Shown here: positions 26,774-36,275 of the stretch, piece by piece
How positions within the stretch are numbered: the stretch's first letter is position 1
How the letters are laid out: each line of letters starts with the position of its first letter
DNA from: Neopararhizobium haloflavum
GTDB taxonomy: Bacteria > Pseudomonadota > Alphaproteobacteria > Rhizobiales > Rhizobiaceae
DNA length: 64,000 bases
Assembly: GCF_002750855.1 (NCBI RefSeq)
Contig: NZ_NWUC01000009.1
Coordinates: forward strand, 62,001-126,000
Direction of reading: 5' to 3'
Notes under the pieces: generated by a model
The model's database searches: none
The model's input: the letters and a program-made list of their open reading frames with translations, nothing else
What the model was told of the DNA's origin: nothing
Translations under genes and position numbers: made by a program

Positions 26774-26829
26774 TGCATATCTGACGCCTAATGTTTGCGC
26801 TTCATGCGCAAGGATTGGGCGCCTATATC
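26774..26829 (+). promoter_or_regulatory. Predicted promoter of the second DUF1127 gene
   Basis: TGCATATC (26774-26781), 15 nt, GCGCTTCATG (26797-26806), then CTATAT (26823-26828). The distance from TGCATA to the -10 equals that in the two promoters upstream, and the proximal half-site matches at GC-x-CT-x-CA. This copy is weaker than the other two. Confidence 0.4.
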
Positions 26830-26879
26830 GGGCGCAATGCTGCACCGCACTATCGCGGTCGCCTCACAGGAACATTGAC

Positions 26880-27026
26880 ATGAGCATGATCGCCTCCGCC
26901 CGCGCGTGGCTGAACCACCGCCGCACGATGAGCCAACTCCGTGGTCTCTCCAACGAGGCTCTCGAGGACATCGGTCTGACGCGCTACGACGTCACCCACA
27001 CCTTTGGCTCGCGCACCTCGCGCTGA
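26880..27026 (+). CDS. Small DUF1127 protein (second copy)
   Basis: The 48-aa product has the DUF1127 core SQLRGLSNEALEDIGLTRYD with an arginine-rich C-terminus. CAGGA precedes ATG 26880 at about 9 nt. It differs substantially from the first copy, so this is an old paralogue rather than a recent duplication. No anti-SD hairpin follows. trmFO begins 53 nt downstream and may be partly cotranscribed. Function is inferred only by family: a small, probably RNA-linked stress protein. Confidence 0.88.
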   Translation: MSMIASARAWLNHRRTMSQLRGLSNEALEDIGLTRYDVTHTFGSRTSR

Positions 27027-27079
27027 TATTCGCGCCGCGGTGCGTTGGCGCGATCGGACGAGCGTGCTAGAAGCCCGCG

Positions 27080-28531
27080 ATGACGATGGATAACGATGCC
27101 CTCCCCGATGCCGCCGCGACGCCTGTTCATGTGATCGGAGGCGGTCTTGCCGGCTCGGAAGCCGCATGGCAGATCGCGGAAGCTGGTGTGCGGGTGATCT
27201 TGCACGAGATGCGCCCGGTTACTCCGACCGATGCGCACAAGACCGACGGGCTCGCCGAGCTCGTGTGCTCGAACTCGTTCCGGTCCGACGACAGCGAGAC
27301 GAACGCCGTCGGTGTGCTCCATGCCGAGATGCGGCTTGCCGGTTCGCTCATCATGGCCTGCGGCGACCGCAATCAGGTGCCTGCGGGCAGCGCTCTGGCG
27401 GTGGATCGCGACGGGTTTTCCGATGCGGTCACTCAGGCGCTTGAAGCCCATCCCCTGGTCGAAATCGTGCGGGAAGAGGTGCCGGGGCTGCCGCCCGCCG
27501 AATGGGCCTCGACGATCATCGCAACGGGTCCACTGACCGCGCCTGCCCTCGCGCACGCCATCCAACATGAGACCGACGCCGACGCTCTCGCCTTTTTCGA
27601 CGCCATTGCGCCGATCATCCATACCGATTCGATCGACATGGACATCTGCTGGCATCAATCGCGCTACGACAAGGTCGGTCCAGGCGGCACCGGCAAGGAC
27701 TACATCAATTGTCCGATGACGCGCGATGAGTACTACGCCTTCATCGATGCGCTGATCGCCGGCGAGAAGACCGAGTTCAAGGAATGGGAAGGCACGCCCT
27801 ATTTCGACGGCTGCCTGCCTATCGAGGTCATGGCAGAACGCGGACCGGAGACACTTCGGCATGGGCCGATGAAGCCGATGGGGCTGACCAACAGCCACAA
27901 ACCCGACGAAAAGCCTTATGCCGTTGTGCAGCTACGCCAGGACAATGCGCTTGGAACGCTTTTCAACATGGTCGGCTTTCAAACAAAGCTGAAATATGGT
28001 GCCCAAACGGCCGTTTTCCGTATGATCCCCGGCCTTCAGAATGCGGAATTCGCAAGGCTCGGTGGGCTACACCGAAACACCTACATCAATTCTCCGGTTC
28101 TGCTCGACCCTTCTCTGCGGCTGAAATCACGCGCCAGCATCCGTTTCGCAGGTCAGATCACCGGCTGTGAGGGCTATGTGGAATCGGCGGCCGTTGGGCT
28201 GCTTGCGGGACGATTTGCTGCCGCCGAGGCGCTGGGCAGCCAACCGTCGCTCCCACCTGGAACCACGGCGATGGGGGCCCTGCTGAATCATATCACGGGC
28301 GGCCATCTGGTCTCCGATGATGAGCCCGGCAAGCGGTCGTTTCAGCCGATGAACATCAATTTCGGGCTGTTCCCGCCGCTCGATGCCGGTGCGATCGTCA
28401 AGCCGGAAGGGGTCAAGCGATTCCGGGGCAAGGACAAGGCGATTGCCAAGAAACGGGCGACCGCACGGCGCGCGCTAGCCGATTGCGCGGAATGGCTGGG
28501 CCTCCAACAGCCGGGAATCGCTGCCGAGTAG
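27080..28531 (+). CDS. trmFO: Methylenetetrahydrofolate-tRNA (uracil-54-C5) methyltransferase TrmFO
   Basis: The 483-aa flavoprotein forms ribothymidine at U54 of tRNA using methylene-THF and FADH2. The N-terminal dinucleotide-binding [13 protein letters not shown] and [14 protein letters not shown] are diagnostic, as are [11 protein letters not shown] and the later [20 protein letters not shown] and [11 protein letters not shown]. Length is at the upper end of the family. ATG 27080 lacks a strong ribosome site, and ATG 27086 is an equal alternative. It follows the DUF1127 gene. Confidence 0.95.
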   Translation: MTMDNDALPDAAATPVHVIGGGLAGSEAAWQIAEAGVRVILHEMRPVTPTDAHKTDGLAELVCSNSFRSDDSETNAVGVLHAEMRLAGSLIMACGDRNQVPAGSALAVDRDGFSDAVTQALEAHPLVEIVREEVPGLPPAEWASTIIATGPLTAPALAHAIQHETDADALAFFDAIAPIIHTDSIDMDICWHQSRYDKVGPGGTGKDYINCPMTRDEYYAFIDALIAGEKTEFKEWEGTPYFDGCLPIEVMAERGPETLRHGPMKPMGLTNSHKPDEKPYAVVQLRQDNALGTLFNMVGFQTKLKYGAQTAVFRMIPGLQNAEFARLGGLHRNTYINSPVLLDPSLRLKSRASIRFAGQITGCEGYVESAAVGLLAGRFAAAEALGSQPSLPPGTTAMGALLNHITGGHLVSDDEPGKRSFQPMNINFGLFPPLDAGAIVKPEGVKRFRGKDKAIAKKRATARRALADCAEWLGLQQPGIAAE

Positions 28532-28571
28532 ACCGTCTCTGCAGATTCCGGACTTCTCATCGCTCCTAATT

Positions 28572-30326
28572 CTAATTCCAATCCGCCTGATTGAGCAAAA
28601 CGGTCGCGACGACGCTGTCGACGGTCGGTCCATCCCTTCGGCCGTGAACGTGGCTGGCGACCAGCGCCAGTCGCTTGGTGCCCGACGACAGATCGACACG
28701 TTCGCCCCCGCGCTCGCCGCCATCCGCCCAGACAGCGCGTTGGTCCGTGCTGAGCGCAAAACGCACCGTCGTCTCGCCGCGATGCACGAGAATGGCACTG
28801 CCTTCGAGTTCGATGGAAATCTCTGCACCGCCGGGCATCGAGATGGGCTGCGAGGCATTCGTTCCGATCGCGAGGCTCGGGATGACAACGTCAAAACCGG
28901 AAGCATCGATTGCCGGCGATTCCGGCATTGCACGGCTGAAATTGGGTCCATCCACCCTGAACCCGGCCTGAAGATCGACACCATAGGCCGATGCGACCTG
29001 CTCGATGGGACTAGCGCCGTCGGCGTCCGCGTCGCTGAAGTCGGCCTCGTCCAGCGCCACCACATCCAGGCCGTGATGCGTCTCGAGAAAGCGGAGGATC
29101 GACGAGGCCTCAGCCTGCTGTGAATCGGCAACGCGTCCATCATTGCCGAGCAGTCGTTCAAACCGGTGGCTCTGGCTGGAAATCGATGTCTGGATTGCGC
29201 CGAACGGACCAAAGGAGGCGATCAGCAAGGCGAGTACCGGCAATGCTGCCATCGGCCGGATGTCTCCGCGAAAACGGGACCACAGCTGAAGGACGACGAC
29301 GATCAACGTAACCAGGCCGAAAAGAACCAGAAGGTAACGTTCCGGCGTGATGCCGTATGCAGCAATCCGCTGATAGGCCGCAAGGAACAGCAGTCCGACC
29401 GGCACAGGAAGAATAAAGCGCCAGATGCGGATCAGCGTACGCATCGGCGGCCGCGATGCCCTGAGGAAGGGATGGAGAACCATCAAGGCTGCGAAAAGGC
29501 AGAACCCGAAAGTCAGGACGAGCCAGCCTACCTGTCCCTCGGGCCATTCACCCGAGACAATGATCTTGGCCGCATAGACATGCAGCAATGCGGCGTAGAT
29601 CAGGATCATCGGCGCTGCCACGAACTCGCCGAGCGTGCGCAGGCTTGCCTCGACATGCCGCGGAGCAGCCTCCGTGATCGTCTGGTCGAATGTTCGCGGC
29701 AATTGCCCGATTCCGAAGAGCGGCGCGGCCAGAAGGCCGGTGGTCATCCAGACATGGCCATAAAGGGATTCGGGCACCTCGATTCCGAAAAGATAGCTGA
29801 AGCTGGCAACGATCGCGGAGAGGCCGCCGGCGATGAGCAGAAGCGCGAAAAGTGCGAGCAGGCCGGCAAACATCACCGCAACGACGAACATCCAGAATCC
29901 GTCGCTCGTCCCGCGCGCAATAAAAGGTCCGACGAGCACGAATCCGGCTATTGCAGCCAGAAATGTCCATTCGTAGAGATGCACCGCTGTATCGAAGTGG
30001 CCGATCGCATAAATGGCGGCGGCGGCCAGCAACGACGCCGCATGGCGAAGCGCCGGGGCGATATCATGGGATTCACAGGTGAGCGCGATGGCAAGCGCCG
30101 CCATCGCTGAGGTGGCCAGTGGTAGACCGTTTGCTTCGAACAGCCGCTCGGCCCAAGCCCAGCCTCCGACAGCCGCATTGGCTTGGACGGCCATGACCAG
30201 AAGCACCAGGGCCGCCACTGGAAACCGGGCGATCGCGTGCTGCGTCCCAGCCAACATATCGGCGCCAACGCTTCGCCATCCGGCGATTGCACGATCTGCG
30301 GAGAGATCATGCATCGCCGCCACCAT
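28572..30326 (-). CDS. DUF4153 multi-pass membrane protein
   Basis: The 584-aa protein has about a dozen hydrophobic helices, the DUF4153 motif GITPERYLLVLFGLVTL, and a large soluble C-terminal region beginning after FGPFGAIQTSISSQSHRFE. DUF4153 proteins are widespread in Rhizobiales with no demonstrated function. The start is uncertain: ATG 30326, ATG 30314 and TTG 30362 are all in frame, and each overlaps or nearly abuts the upstream gene, implying coupling to it. Convergent with trmFO. Confidence 0.78.
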   Translation of the reverse strand: MVAAMHDLSADRAIAGWRSVGADMLAGTQHAIARFPVAALVLLVMAVQANAAVGGWAWAERLFEANGLPLATSAMAALAIALTCESHDIAPALRHAASLLAAAAIYAIGHFDTAVHLYEWTFLAAIAGFVLVGPFIARGTSDGFWMFVVAVMFAGLLALFALLLIAGGLSAIVASFSYLFGIEVPESLYGHVWMTTGLLAAPLFGIGQLPRTFDQTITEAAPRHVEASLRTLGEFVAAPMILIYAALLHVYAAKIIVSGEWPEGQVGWLVLTFGFCLFAALMVLHPFLRASRPPMRTLIRIWRFILPVPVGLLFLAAYQRIAAYGITPERYLLVLFGLVTLIVVVLQLWSRFRGDIRPMAALPVLALLIASFGPFGAIQTSISSQSHRFERLLGNDGRVADSQQAEASSILRFLETHHGLDVVALDEADFSDADADGASPIEQVASAYGVDLQAGFRVDGPNFSRAMPESPAIDASGFDVVIPSLAIGTNASQPISMPGGAEISIELEGSAILVHRGETTVRFALSTDQRAVWADGGERGGERVDLSSGTKRLALVASHVHGRRDGPTVDSVVATVLLNQADWN

Positions 30327-30771
30327 CTCCGGCTCGTTCGTCGGAACGGTTCTCAATTGCAAGCGATCCTACGAGCCAGAGCGCGACCTCCGCAGCATCA
30401 GCCGCGCTCTTGAACCGGAAGCTTCCGCCGGGGAAACTCACTTCACGAAAATCGAGCACGAGTGTGCGCTCATCAGGCGAAGGAGCGACACGGACGGCGT
30501 TCGCCGGCAGCAACCGTGTCAGAAAATGCCGTCCGACCGGCTGAACGAAGCCGGCCCGCCCGTCAGCCAGACGGAGGAAAGCAGCCTCATGCCCCGCCGT
30601 CATCACAACGCTGCGAATGGCAAGGGCGGGATAGGCCTTGCCGAATTCCACGATCGCCGCTCCGGCATCGTCGATCCGCGAGTTGCGAGTCTCCGTCCCC
30701 GACTTTCGGATCGACAAGGCTATGACGCACAGAACGGCAACACTGATCGCAATGAGCACGCTGAGACTCAT
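30307..30771 (-). CDS. Hypothetical membrane-anchored protein
   Basis: The 154-aa protein has one N-terminal hydrophobic helix (MSLSVLIAISVAVLCVIALS) and a soluble domain with VMTAGHEAAFLRLADGRAGF and a later DFREVSFPGGSFRFKSAADA, a beta-rich pattern. I do not recognise the family. ATG 30771 starts at the helix. An in-frame ATG ten codons earlier is possible. Its 3' end overlaps the DUF4153 gene by 20 nt, so the two probably act together. Confidence 0.65.
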   Translation of the reverse strand: MSLSVLIAISVAVLCVIALSIRKSGTETRNSRIDDAGAAIVEFGKAYPALAIRSVVMTAGHEAAFLRLADGRAGFVQPVGRHFLTRLLPANAVRVAPSPDERTLVLDFREVSFPGGSFRFKSAADAAEVALWLVGSLAIENRSDERAGDGGGDA

Positions 30772-30874
30772 CTCCTGGCCCTTTCCCCAAGATAGACGCA
30801 AAACGGAGCGTTGGCCTTACGTCCACGTCAAGGCTTGCAGGGAAAGATGGACAATTCAAGTCGTGTCCGAACGC

Positions 30875-31756
30875 TCAGATGCGCCCCGTAACGCGCGCCT
30901 TCAGCAGGATCAACTGACGTTTCCATTGTGCGATGGACGGCGCCTCGTGCCGAGGGTCGATCCCGCGTCGGCGCTCGGCTTGTCGAAATATCGGCTCGGC
31001 GAGCGCGACCGGCAACAGCGCGGCGAACGCATCCCCCGTTGGTCGCACCGAAGCGTTTCTCACCTCGTCCAGATGCTCACGGCCGTACGCCACCAGCGCC
31101 GCCACCAGACGTTGCAACCCTTCTTGTGGCGGATCACCGAAGAGAAGATCGCGATCAAGACCGCAGGCAGCGAGAAGGTCGCCTGGTACGTATACCTGAC
31201 CTCGTGCCGAATGGATCGGCATCATCTGCAAGGTTCCCGCCACCGCCTGGGCAACGCCGGCGTGGCCGGCCGCATGGGCCGAACGGGACGCGGTCTCCGG
31301 CGCGAGAATGAGAAAGCTGAGCTGGATCAGCGCCGACGCCGTTTCGCCGGCATAGCCTTCGAAAGTCTGGCGATCGGGCATTGGATCATCATAGAGATCG
31401 AAAGTACGCGCATCGAGATAGGCCGCGAATGTAGAAACCGGCAATTTGTGTGCGGCAATCACGTGGGTCAGAGCTTCTGCCAGAGGATTTCCGGCAGGAC
31501 CATCCTCAGAATGTGCCGTAACGACGTCGCGCCACCACTGGATGCGCATTTCCCCGGCGATCGGCTCCGTGACAAGCTCGCGCAGTCGCGCGATCTCGGC
31601 ATTGAACAGATAGAGCGTGGCCAGCGGCCCACGAGCAGCTTCTGGAGCCAGAAGGCAAGCAAGATAACGATCGCGATCCAGGTCCCGCAATTGCGTGAGA
31701 CAATAGGCGAAACATTCGGCGATGCGCTCGGGGGCAACGTTGCCAGCGTCGCTCAT
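30875..31756 (-). CDS. Squalene/phytoene-synthase-like protein, NDUFAF6 type
   Basis: The 293-aa protein has the all-helical isoprenoid-synthase fold seen in squalene/phytoene synthases, but the first aspartate-rich motif is absent: the corresponding helix reads YLFNAEIARLRELV. It contains MRIQWWRDVV and YAGETASALIQLS, as in the mitochondrial complex I assembly factor NDUFAF6 and its bacterial relatives. I therefore doubt it makes phytoene. It lies 8 nt after an NDUFAF3-like gene and in the secDF operon. A role in respiratory complex assembly is inferred from homology. Confidence 0.8.
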   Translation of the reverse strand: MSDAGNVAPERIAECFAYCLTQLRDLDRDRYLACLLAPEAARGPLATLYLFNAEIARLRELVTEPIAGEMRIQWWRDVVTAHSEDGPAGNPLAEALTHVIAAHKLPVSTFAAYLDARTFDLYDDPMPDRQTFEGYAGETASALIQLSFLILAPETASRSAHAAGHAGVAQAVAGTLQMMPIHSARGQVYVPGDLLAACGLDRDLLFGDPPQEGLQRLVAALVAYGREHLDEVRNASVRPTGDAFAALLPVALAEPIFRQAERRRGIDPRHEAPSIAQWKRQLILLKARVTGRI

Positions 31757-31764
31757 CTCTGGTC

Positions 31765-32151
31765 TCAAACGGCTATCAGCGCGGCCGCTACCGCACGCGA
31801 TTCCGAAAGCATGACGTTGTAGGTGCGAACGGCCGCGCCCGTGCTCATCGGGTCGGATGTCATCCCTGCGTCGCGGAGCAGCGTCTTGATCTGGCTGGGG
31901 ATGAGACGAATATCGCGCCCGGTCCCGATAAGCAGTGTCTCGATCTCTCCTGCATCCGCCAGCACCTTGGCGAACTGGTCCGGATCGAAGAGCGTCTCTT
32001 CGCTCGCCGCCCAGCCATGGATGCCGGACGGCAGGCAAAGAAGCGAGCCCCGGTGTGACATGTCTGCGAAGCGAAACCCGCCATTGCCATAAGCGTCGAT
32101 CGGCGCTCTGCCGGGAAAATGCGCATCGCGGATTTCGATACCCTTGGCCAT
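31765..32151 (-). CDS. Mth938-like protein, homologue of complex I assembly factor NDUFAF3
   Basis: The 128-aa product has the Mth938 fold signature: YGNGGFRFADMSHRGSLL near the N-terminus, LLIGTGRDIRLIP in the centre and the C-terminal helix AVRTYNVMLSESRAVAAALI. Its human homologue NDUFAF3 assists complex I assembly, and its linkage with secDF genes in alphaproteobacteria is known. ATG 32151 starts 10 nt after the secDF stop. The next gene encodes the NDUFAF6-like protein. Confidence 0.87.
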   Translation of the reverse strand: MAKGIEIRDAHFPGRAPIDAYGNGGFRFADMSHRGSLLCLPSGIHGWAASEETLFDPDQFAKVLADAGEIETLLIGTGRDIRLIPSQIKTLLRDAGMTSDPMSTGAAVRTYNVMLSESRAVAAALIAV

Positions 32152-32161
32152 CGGCAGGGCC

Positions 32162-34732
32162 TCAGACCGTGCCCTGACGCGATGGGTGCGTTTGCGACGC
32201 GACCTCGGCATCGGACTTTTCGTCGTCCTCAGCGAAGGTTCCGGGCCGCAGCTTGAACAGATCGAGCAACGGACCGGCCACGAATACCGATGAATAGGTG
32301 CCGATCAGGATCCCCATGATCATCGCGAGGGTGAAGGATGCGATGACCTCACCGCCGAAGATATAGAGCGATGTCAGCGCCAGAAGCGTCGTGACGCCGG
32401 TCAGGATCGTGCGCGACAATGTCTGGTTCATCGAAAGATCGAGCAATTCGATGATCGGCATCTTCTTGTATCGTCGCAGGTTCTCGCGCACCCGGTCGTA
32501 GATCACGACGGTATCGTTGATCGAATAACCCACCACGGTCAGAATGGCCGCGATACTGGTGAGATTGAACTCGATCCCGGAGATGACGAAGAAACCGACC
32601 ATCAATGCGACATCGTGCGCGGTCGTGACGATGGCGCCGAGCCCGAAATGCCACTCAAAGCGCAGCCAGATGTAGATCAGCATCGCGACAAGCGCTGCCA
32701 GAACGCCGATCGTGCCGGCGGTCGCCAATTCCGACGATACAGTTGGTCCCACCACCTCGACGCGGCGGATGTCATAGTCCTGCTGCAGGGCGGCCTGGGC
32801 TTGCGAAATCGCTTCTTGCGCGCCCTCGTCGTCCTCGCTGGCCCCGATGCGAACGAGAAGATCGCTTGCCGAGCCGAACTCCTGAACCTGGACATCGCCG
32901 ATCTGGAGCGCGTTCAACCGGTCGCGGACGTCCGCGACATCGGCTTCGCCATCCAGCGCCTGAATTTCTATGCTCGAACCACCTCGGAAATCGATGCCGT
33001 AGTTCATCCCCATGGAGAAGAAAAGACCGATCGATGCGATCGTGGTGACGATCGAAAATACGTAGGCGAGCTTCCTGGCTTTCATGAAAGGAACGCTGGT
33101 ATTCGCCGGCACCAGCGTCGCCAATCCATTCGGGATCTGCTTCGGCTTCATGCGGCGCAGCCACGCAGCGATGAGCCAGCGCGTCAGCGTGAATGCGGTG
33201 AAGACCGTCGTGATGATACCGATCGCCAGCGTGATGGCGAAGCCGCGAACCGGACCAGAGCCGAGATAGAAGAGGATGACGGCGGCGATCAGGGTGGTCA
33301 TGTTGGCGTCGATGACCGTCGCCATGGCTCTGGAGAAGCCCGCATCCAGTGATTGAATGAGACTTCGCCCCTGTCGCTGTTCTTCCTTCACGCGTTCGAA
33401 GATCAGAACGTTGGAGTCAACGGCCATACCCATCGTCAGGACGATACCGGCAATGCCAGGCAAGGTAAGCGTCGCGCCGAGTAGCGTCAGCACCGCGATG
33501 ATCAGCGTGACGTTGGCGATCAGCGCAAGGTTGGCAATGACGCCGAGCTGGCCATAAGCAACAATCATGAATGCGACGACGAGAACTGCGCCGATCAGCG
33601 AGGCGGTCTGGCCAGCGGAAATCGAGTCGGCGCCAAGGCCCGGGCCGATCGCGCGTTCCTCGATGACGGTCAGATCGGCGGGCAATGCCCCTGCCCTCAG
33701 CAAGATCGCAAGATCGTTGGCAGTCTCGGCCGTGAAGCTGCCGGAAATCTGACCGGTACCGCCCAGAATGGGCTCGCGGATCACAGGCGCAGATATGACC
33801 TCATTGTCGAGAACGATGGCGAAGGGCACGCCCACATTGCGCTGCGTCGCCGCGCCGAAACGCTGCGCGCCGCGGGTGTCGAAGCGGAACGTGACGATGG
33901 GTTCGTTGGTCCGCTGGTCGAACCCGGCCTGCGCGTCCGTCAAATTTTCGCCGGAGACCAGTTCCTGCCGCTCGACCAGGTATGGAACACGCGGCTCTTC
34001 AACGGAGTAAAGTACTTCGGAATTGGCCGGCGGGCGTCCATTTGCGGCCTCCTGCGCCGGCATCGACGTATCGACCATCCGGAACGCCAGCCTTGCCGTC
34101 TGGCCGATGAGGTCCTTGACCCGCTGGGGGTCGGCTTCGCCGGGCACCTGGACCAGGACGCGGTTCGTCCCCTGGCGCTGAATGACCGGTTCGGTCGTGC
34201 CGAGTTCATCGATCCGTCGGCGGACCACTTCGACCGACTGCGACACGGCGGTCGATACGCGGTGGTCTATGCCGGCTTCGGTCAAGGTGTAGACGAGCCG
34301 GCCCGGCTCGGGCTCGCTCGCCTCCAGTTCGGTGATCGAACCGCCCGCGAACATGCTGGTGCTGACTGGCTGAGTCAGCTCTTCGAGCGCGCTGCGCGCC
34401 GTCTCGATCTCGGCCTCGTCGCGCACACGGAATTGTACGCGGCCATCACTGGCCGACAGTCCGGTGTAGCCTACCCCGGCTTCGCGCAGCAATTGGCGCA
34501 CATCGCTTTCCGCCGTGCGCAACCGCTCTTCCTCGATGTCCGCGCGATCGACCTCAAGCAACAGATGCACGCCACCCTGAAGATCCAGGCCAAGCGTCAT
34601 CTGACGCTTCGGCAACCAATCGGGCATGGCGTTCAGGCGGTCCTGCGACACCAGATTCGGTGCCGCCATGATCACGCCGGCCAGAACGACGAGCCAGATG
34701 AGTACGGTTTTCCAGCGGGCGAAATAGAGCAT
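32162..34732 (-). CDS. secDF: Protein translocase SecDF (fused SecD and SecF)
   Basis: The 856-aa protein joins SecD and SecF in one chain of twelve predicted helices. SecD part: MTLGLDLQGGVHLLLEVD after the first helix, a large periplasmic domain, and VLTMGMAVDSNVLIFERVKE. SecF starts near residue 560 (FMKARKLAYVFSIV) and has the matching GIDFRGGSSIE and SINDTVVIYDRVRENL. It uses the proton motive force to complete Sec export and release. yajC lies just upstream on the same strand. The operon continues into the Mth938 and squalene-synthase-like genes. Confidence 0.96.
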   Translation of the reverse strand: MLYFARWKTVLIWLVVLAGVIMAAPNLVSQDRLNAMPDWLPKRQMTLGLDLQGGVHLLLEVDRADIEEERLRTAESDVRQLLREAGVGYTGLSASDGRVQFRVRDEAEIETARSALEELTQPVSTSMFAGGSITELEASEPEPGRLVYTLTEAGIDHRVSTAVSQSVEVVRRRIDELGTTEPVIQRQGTNRVLVQVPGEADPQRVKDLIGQTARLAFRMVDTSMPAQEAANGRPPANSEVLYSVEEPRVPYLVERQELVSGENLTDAQAGFDQRTNEPIVTFRFDTRGAQRFGAATQRNVGVPFAIVLDNEVISAPVIREPILGGTGQISGSFTAETANDLAILLRAGALPADLTVIEERAIGPGLGADSISAGQTASLIGAVLVVAFMIVAYGQLGVIANLALIANVTLIIAVLTLLGATLTLPGIAGIVLTMGMAVDSNVLIFERVKEEQRQGRSLIQSLDAGFSRAMATVIDANMTTLIAAVILFYLGSGPVRGFAITLAIGIITTVFTAFTLTRWLIAAWLRRMKPKQIPNGLATLVPANTSVPFMKARKLAYVFSIVTTIASIGLFFSMGMNYGIDFRGGSSIEIQALDGEADVADVRDRLNALQIGDVQVQEFGSASDLLVRIGASEDDEGAQEAISQAQAALQQDYDIRRVEVVGPTVSSELATAGTIGVLAALVAMLIYIWLRFEWHFGLGAIVTTAHDVALMVGFFVISGIEFNLTSIAAILTVVGYSINDTVVIYDRVRENLRRYKKMPIIELLDLSMNQTLSRTILTGVTTLLALTSLYIFGGEVIASFTLAMIMGILIGTYSSVFVAGPLLDLFKLRPGTFAEDDEKSDAEVASQTHPSRQGTV

Positions 34733-34828
34733 GAGGTGCTAGTCCAGTTGAGGCGGCGGGTCGGCGGTCACCGCACCATGAGCGGACGCATAGGCCCGCT
34801 CCATGGTATTTGTGCGGCGCTGCGGCCT

Positions 34829-35152
34829 CTATTCTTTGACGGGTTCGCCCTTGACGCGAACGTCTGCGATCAGGCTTCGAGCTACCCGCACGCGCGTTCC
34901 CTCGGCGATCTCCGCCTCCACTTCCGTGTCGTCGACGACCTTGGTCACCTTGGCGATAATGCCGCCGCCCGTAACAACCTGGTCGCCGCGGCGGATGTTC
35001 TTCAACATCTCCTCGCGCTTCTTCATCTGCTGGCGCTGCGGCCGGATGATCAGGAAGTACATGATGACGAAGATCAGGATGAACGGCAGGATCGACATGA
35101 CGATCTCGGCGCCGCCGCCAGCAGCTTGCGCATAGGCCGGGGTCACGAACAT
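34829..35152 (-). CDS. yajC: Preprotein translocase auxiliary subunit YajC
   Basis: The 107-aa protein has a single transmembrane helix (about residues 16-36, MSILPFILIFVIMYFLII) followed by the conserved RPQRQQMKKREEML and QVVTGGGIIAKV. YajC associates with SecDF and YidC. ATG 35152 follows AAGGAG. Homologous starts begin here, so an upstream in-frame extension is rejected. Confidence 0.95.
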   Translation of the reverse strand: MFVTPAYAQAAGGGAEIVMSILPFILIFVIMYFLIIRPQRQQMKKREEMLKNIRRGDQVVTGGGIIAKVTKVVDDTEVEAEIAEGTRVRVARSLIADVRVKGEPVKE

Positions 35153-35336
35153 GGAGGAACTCCTTAAGGTGAAGGTCTTTGCGGCTTGCCGCCGTCTGTT
35201 TGGTGGGCGGAATATAGCCACGAACGTCCCGAATGCAACTGCGCGTCAATGCCGCTGATCGCGCGGAACCGGGCCCTTTCGCGGTTCGGACGGTCGTGCT
35301 ACCGCGCCTGCGCGATCAAATGCAATGGGGAATGCG

Positions 35337-36212
35337 ATGACGGATGTATTACTGCGCGACCTTCTGGAAGAGATGCGGCACTTGCGTCAGGCCATCGAAC
35401 GGGCGACCGGTACTGCGCAGCGCGAGAGCGATCTGTCCACGGCCGACTGTTTCGTCTGGGAGCCCGGCCGCAGTTATCTGCAACCGGTGACGCAGCCCAA
35501 CCGTATCGACATCGCCTTGATCAAGGGCGTCGATCGGGTGCGCGACATCCTTGTCGACAATACACGCAAGTTTGCCGAAGGTCTTCCGGCGAACAATGTC
35601 CTGCTGTGGGGCGCGCGCGGCATGGGCAAATCCTCGTTGATCAAGGCCGCCCACGCAATTCTGCTGGCCGATGCATCCTCGTCGCGGGCCCCCTTGAAGC
35701 TCATCGAGATCCATCGGGAGGACATCGCCTCCCTGCCGCGCCTGATGGGTCTTCTCAGAGACAATCGCGCCATCCGCTTTCTGCTCTTTTGCGACGATCT
35801 CTCCTTCGATCATGACGATACCGACTACAAGTCGCTCAAGGCGGCGCTTGATGGCGGCATCGAGGGCAGACCCGAGAACGTTCTGTTCTACGCGACATCG
35901 AACCGGCGGCATCTGTTGCCGCGCGACATGATGGAGAACGAGCGCTCGACGGCCATCAATCCGTCGGAGGCGGTCGAGGAGAAGGTGTCGCTGTCGGATC
36001 GCTTCGGCCTCTGGCTCGGCTTCCACAAATGCAGCCAGGATGACTATCTCGCCATGGTTTTCGGCTATGCCGATCACTACGGCTTCAGCATGGATCGCGA
36101 CCAATTGCGGCGCGAGGCGCTGGAATGGGCGACCACCCGCGGGGACAGGTCCGGCCGTGTCGCCTGGCAGTTCACCCAGGATGTTGCCGGTCGATCGGGG
36201 ATTTCACTCTGA
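35337..36212 (+). CDS. DUF815-family P-loop ATPase
   Basis: The 291-aa AAA-type protein has Walker A WGARGMGKSSLIKA, Walker B FLLFCDDLSF and a sensor-like VLFYATSNRRHLLPR, which together define DUF815. Its cellular role is unknown, although such genes are regularly found beside yajC/secDF in rhizobia. ATG 35337 is preferred, and an ATG four codons upstream is also in frame. It is the only plus-strand gene between the nlpD-like and yajC genes. A bidirectional terminator follows it. Confidence 0.88.
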   Translation: MTDVLLRDLLEEMRHLRQAIERATGTAQRESDLSTADCFVWEPGRSYLQPVTQPNRIDIALIKGVDRVRDILVDNTRKFAEGLPANNVLLWGARGMGKSSLIKAAHAILLADASSSRAPLKLIEIHREDIASLPRLMGLLRDNRAIRFLLFCDDLSFDHDDTDYKSLKAALDGGIEGRPENVLFYATSNRRHLLPRDMMENERSTAINPSEAVEEKVSLSDRFGLWLGFHKCSQDDYLAMVFGYADHYGFSMDRDQLRREALEWATTRGDRSGRVAWQFTQDVAGRSGISL

Positions 36213-36218
36213 CAACGC

Positions 36219-36252
36219 AAAAGGGGACAGCTTTTTTGGCTGCCCCCTTTTT
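36219..36252. terminator. Bidirectional intrinsic terminator
   Basis: AAAAGGGG-A-CAGC pairs with GCTG-C-CCCCTTTT around a T-rich loop (one mismatch). A and T runs at the two ends allow it to serve both the DUF815 gene and the convergent nlpD-like gene. Confidence 0.85.
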
Positions 36253-36275
36253 CCCACGCATCGCTGTACCGTCGA

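Noticed and set aside
30805-30820. CGTAAGGCC on the minus strand upstream of the gene at 30307-30771, as in the ECF promoters
   Set aside because: No TGATCC- or GAAAC-like -35 lies 16-18 nt upstream, so this is probably chance.
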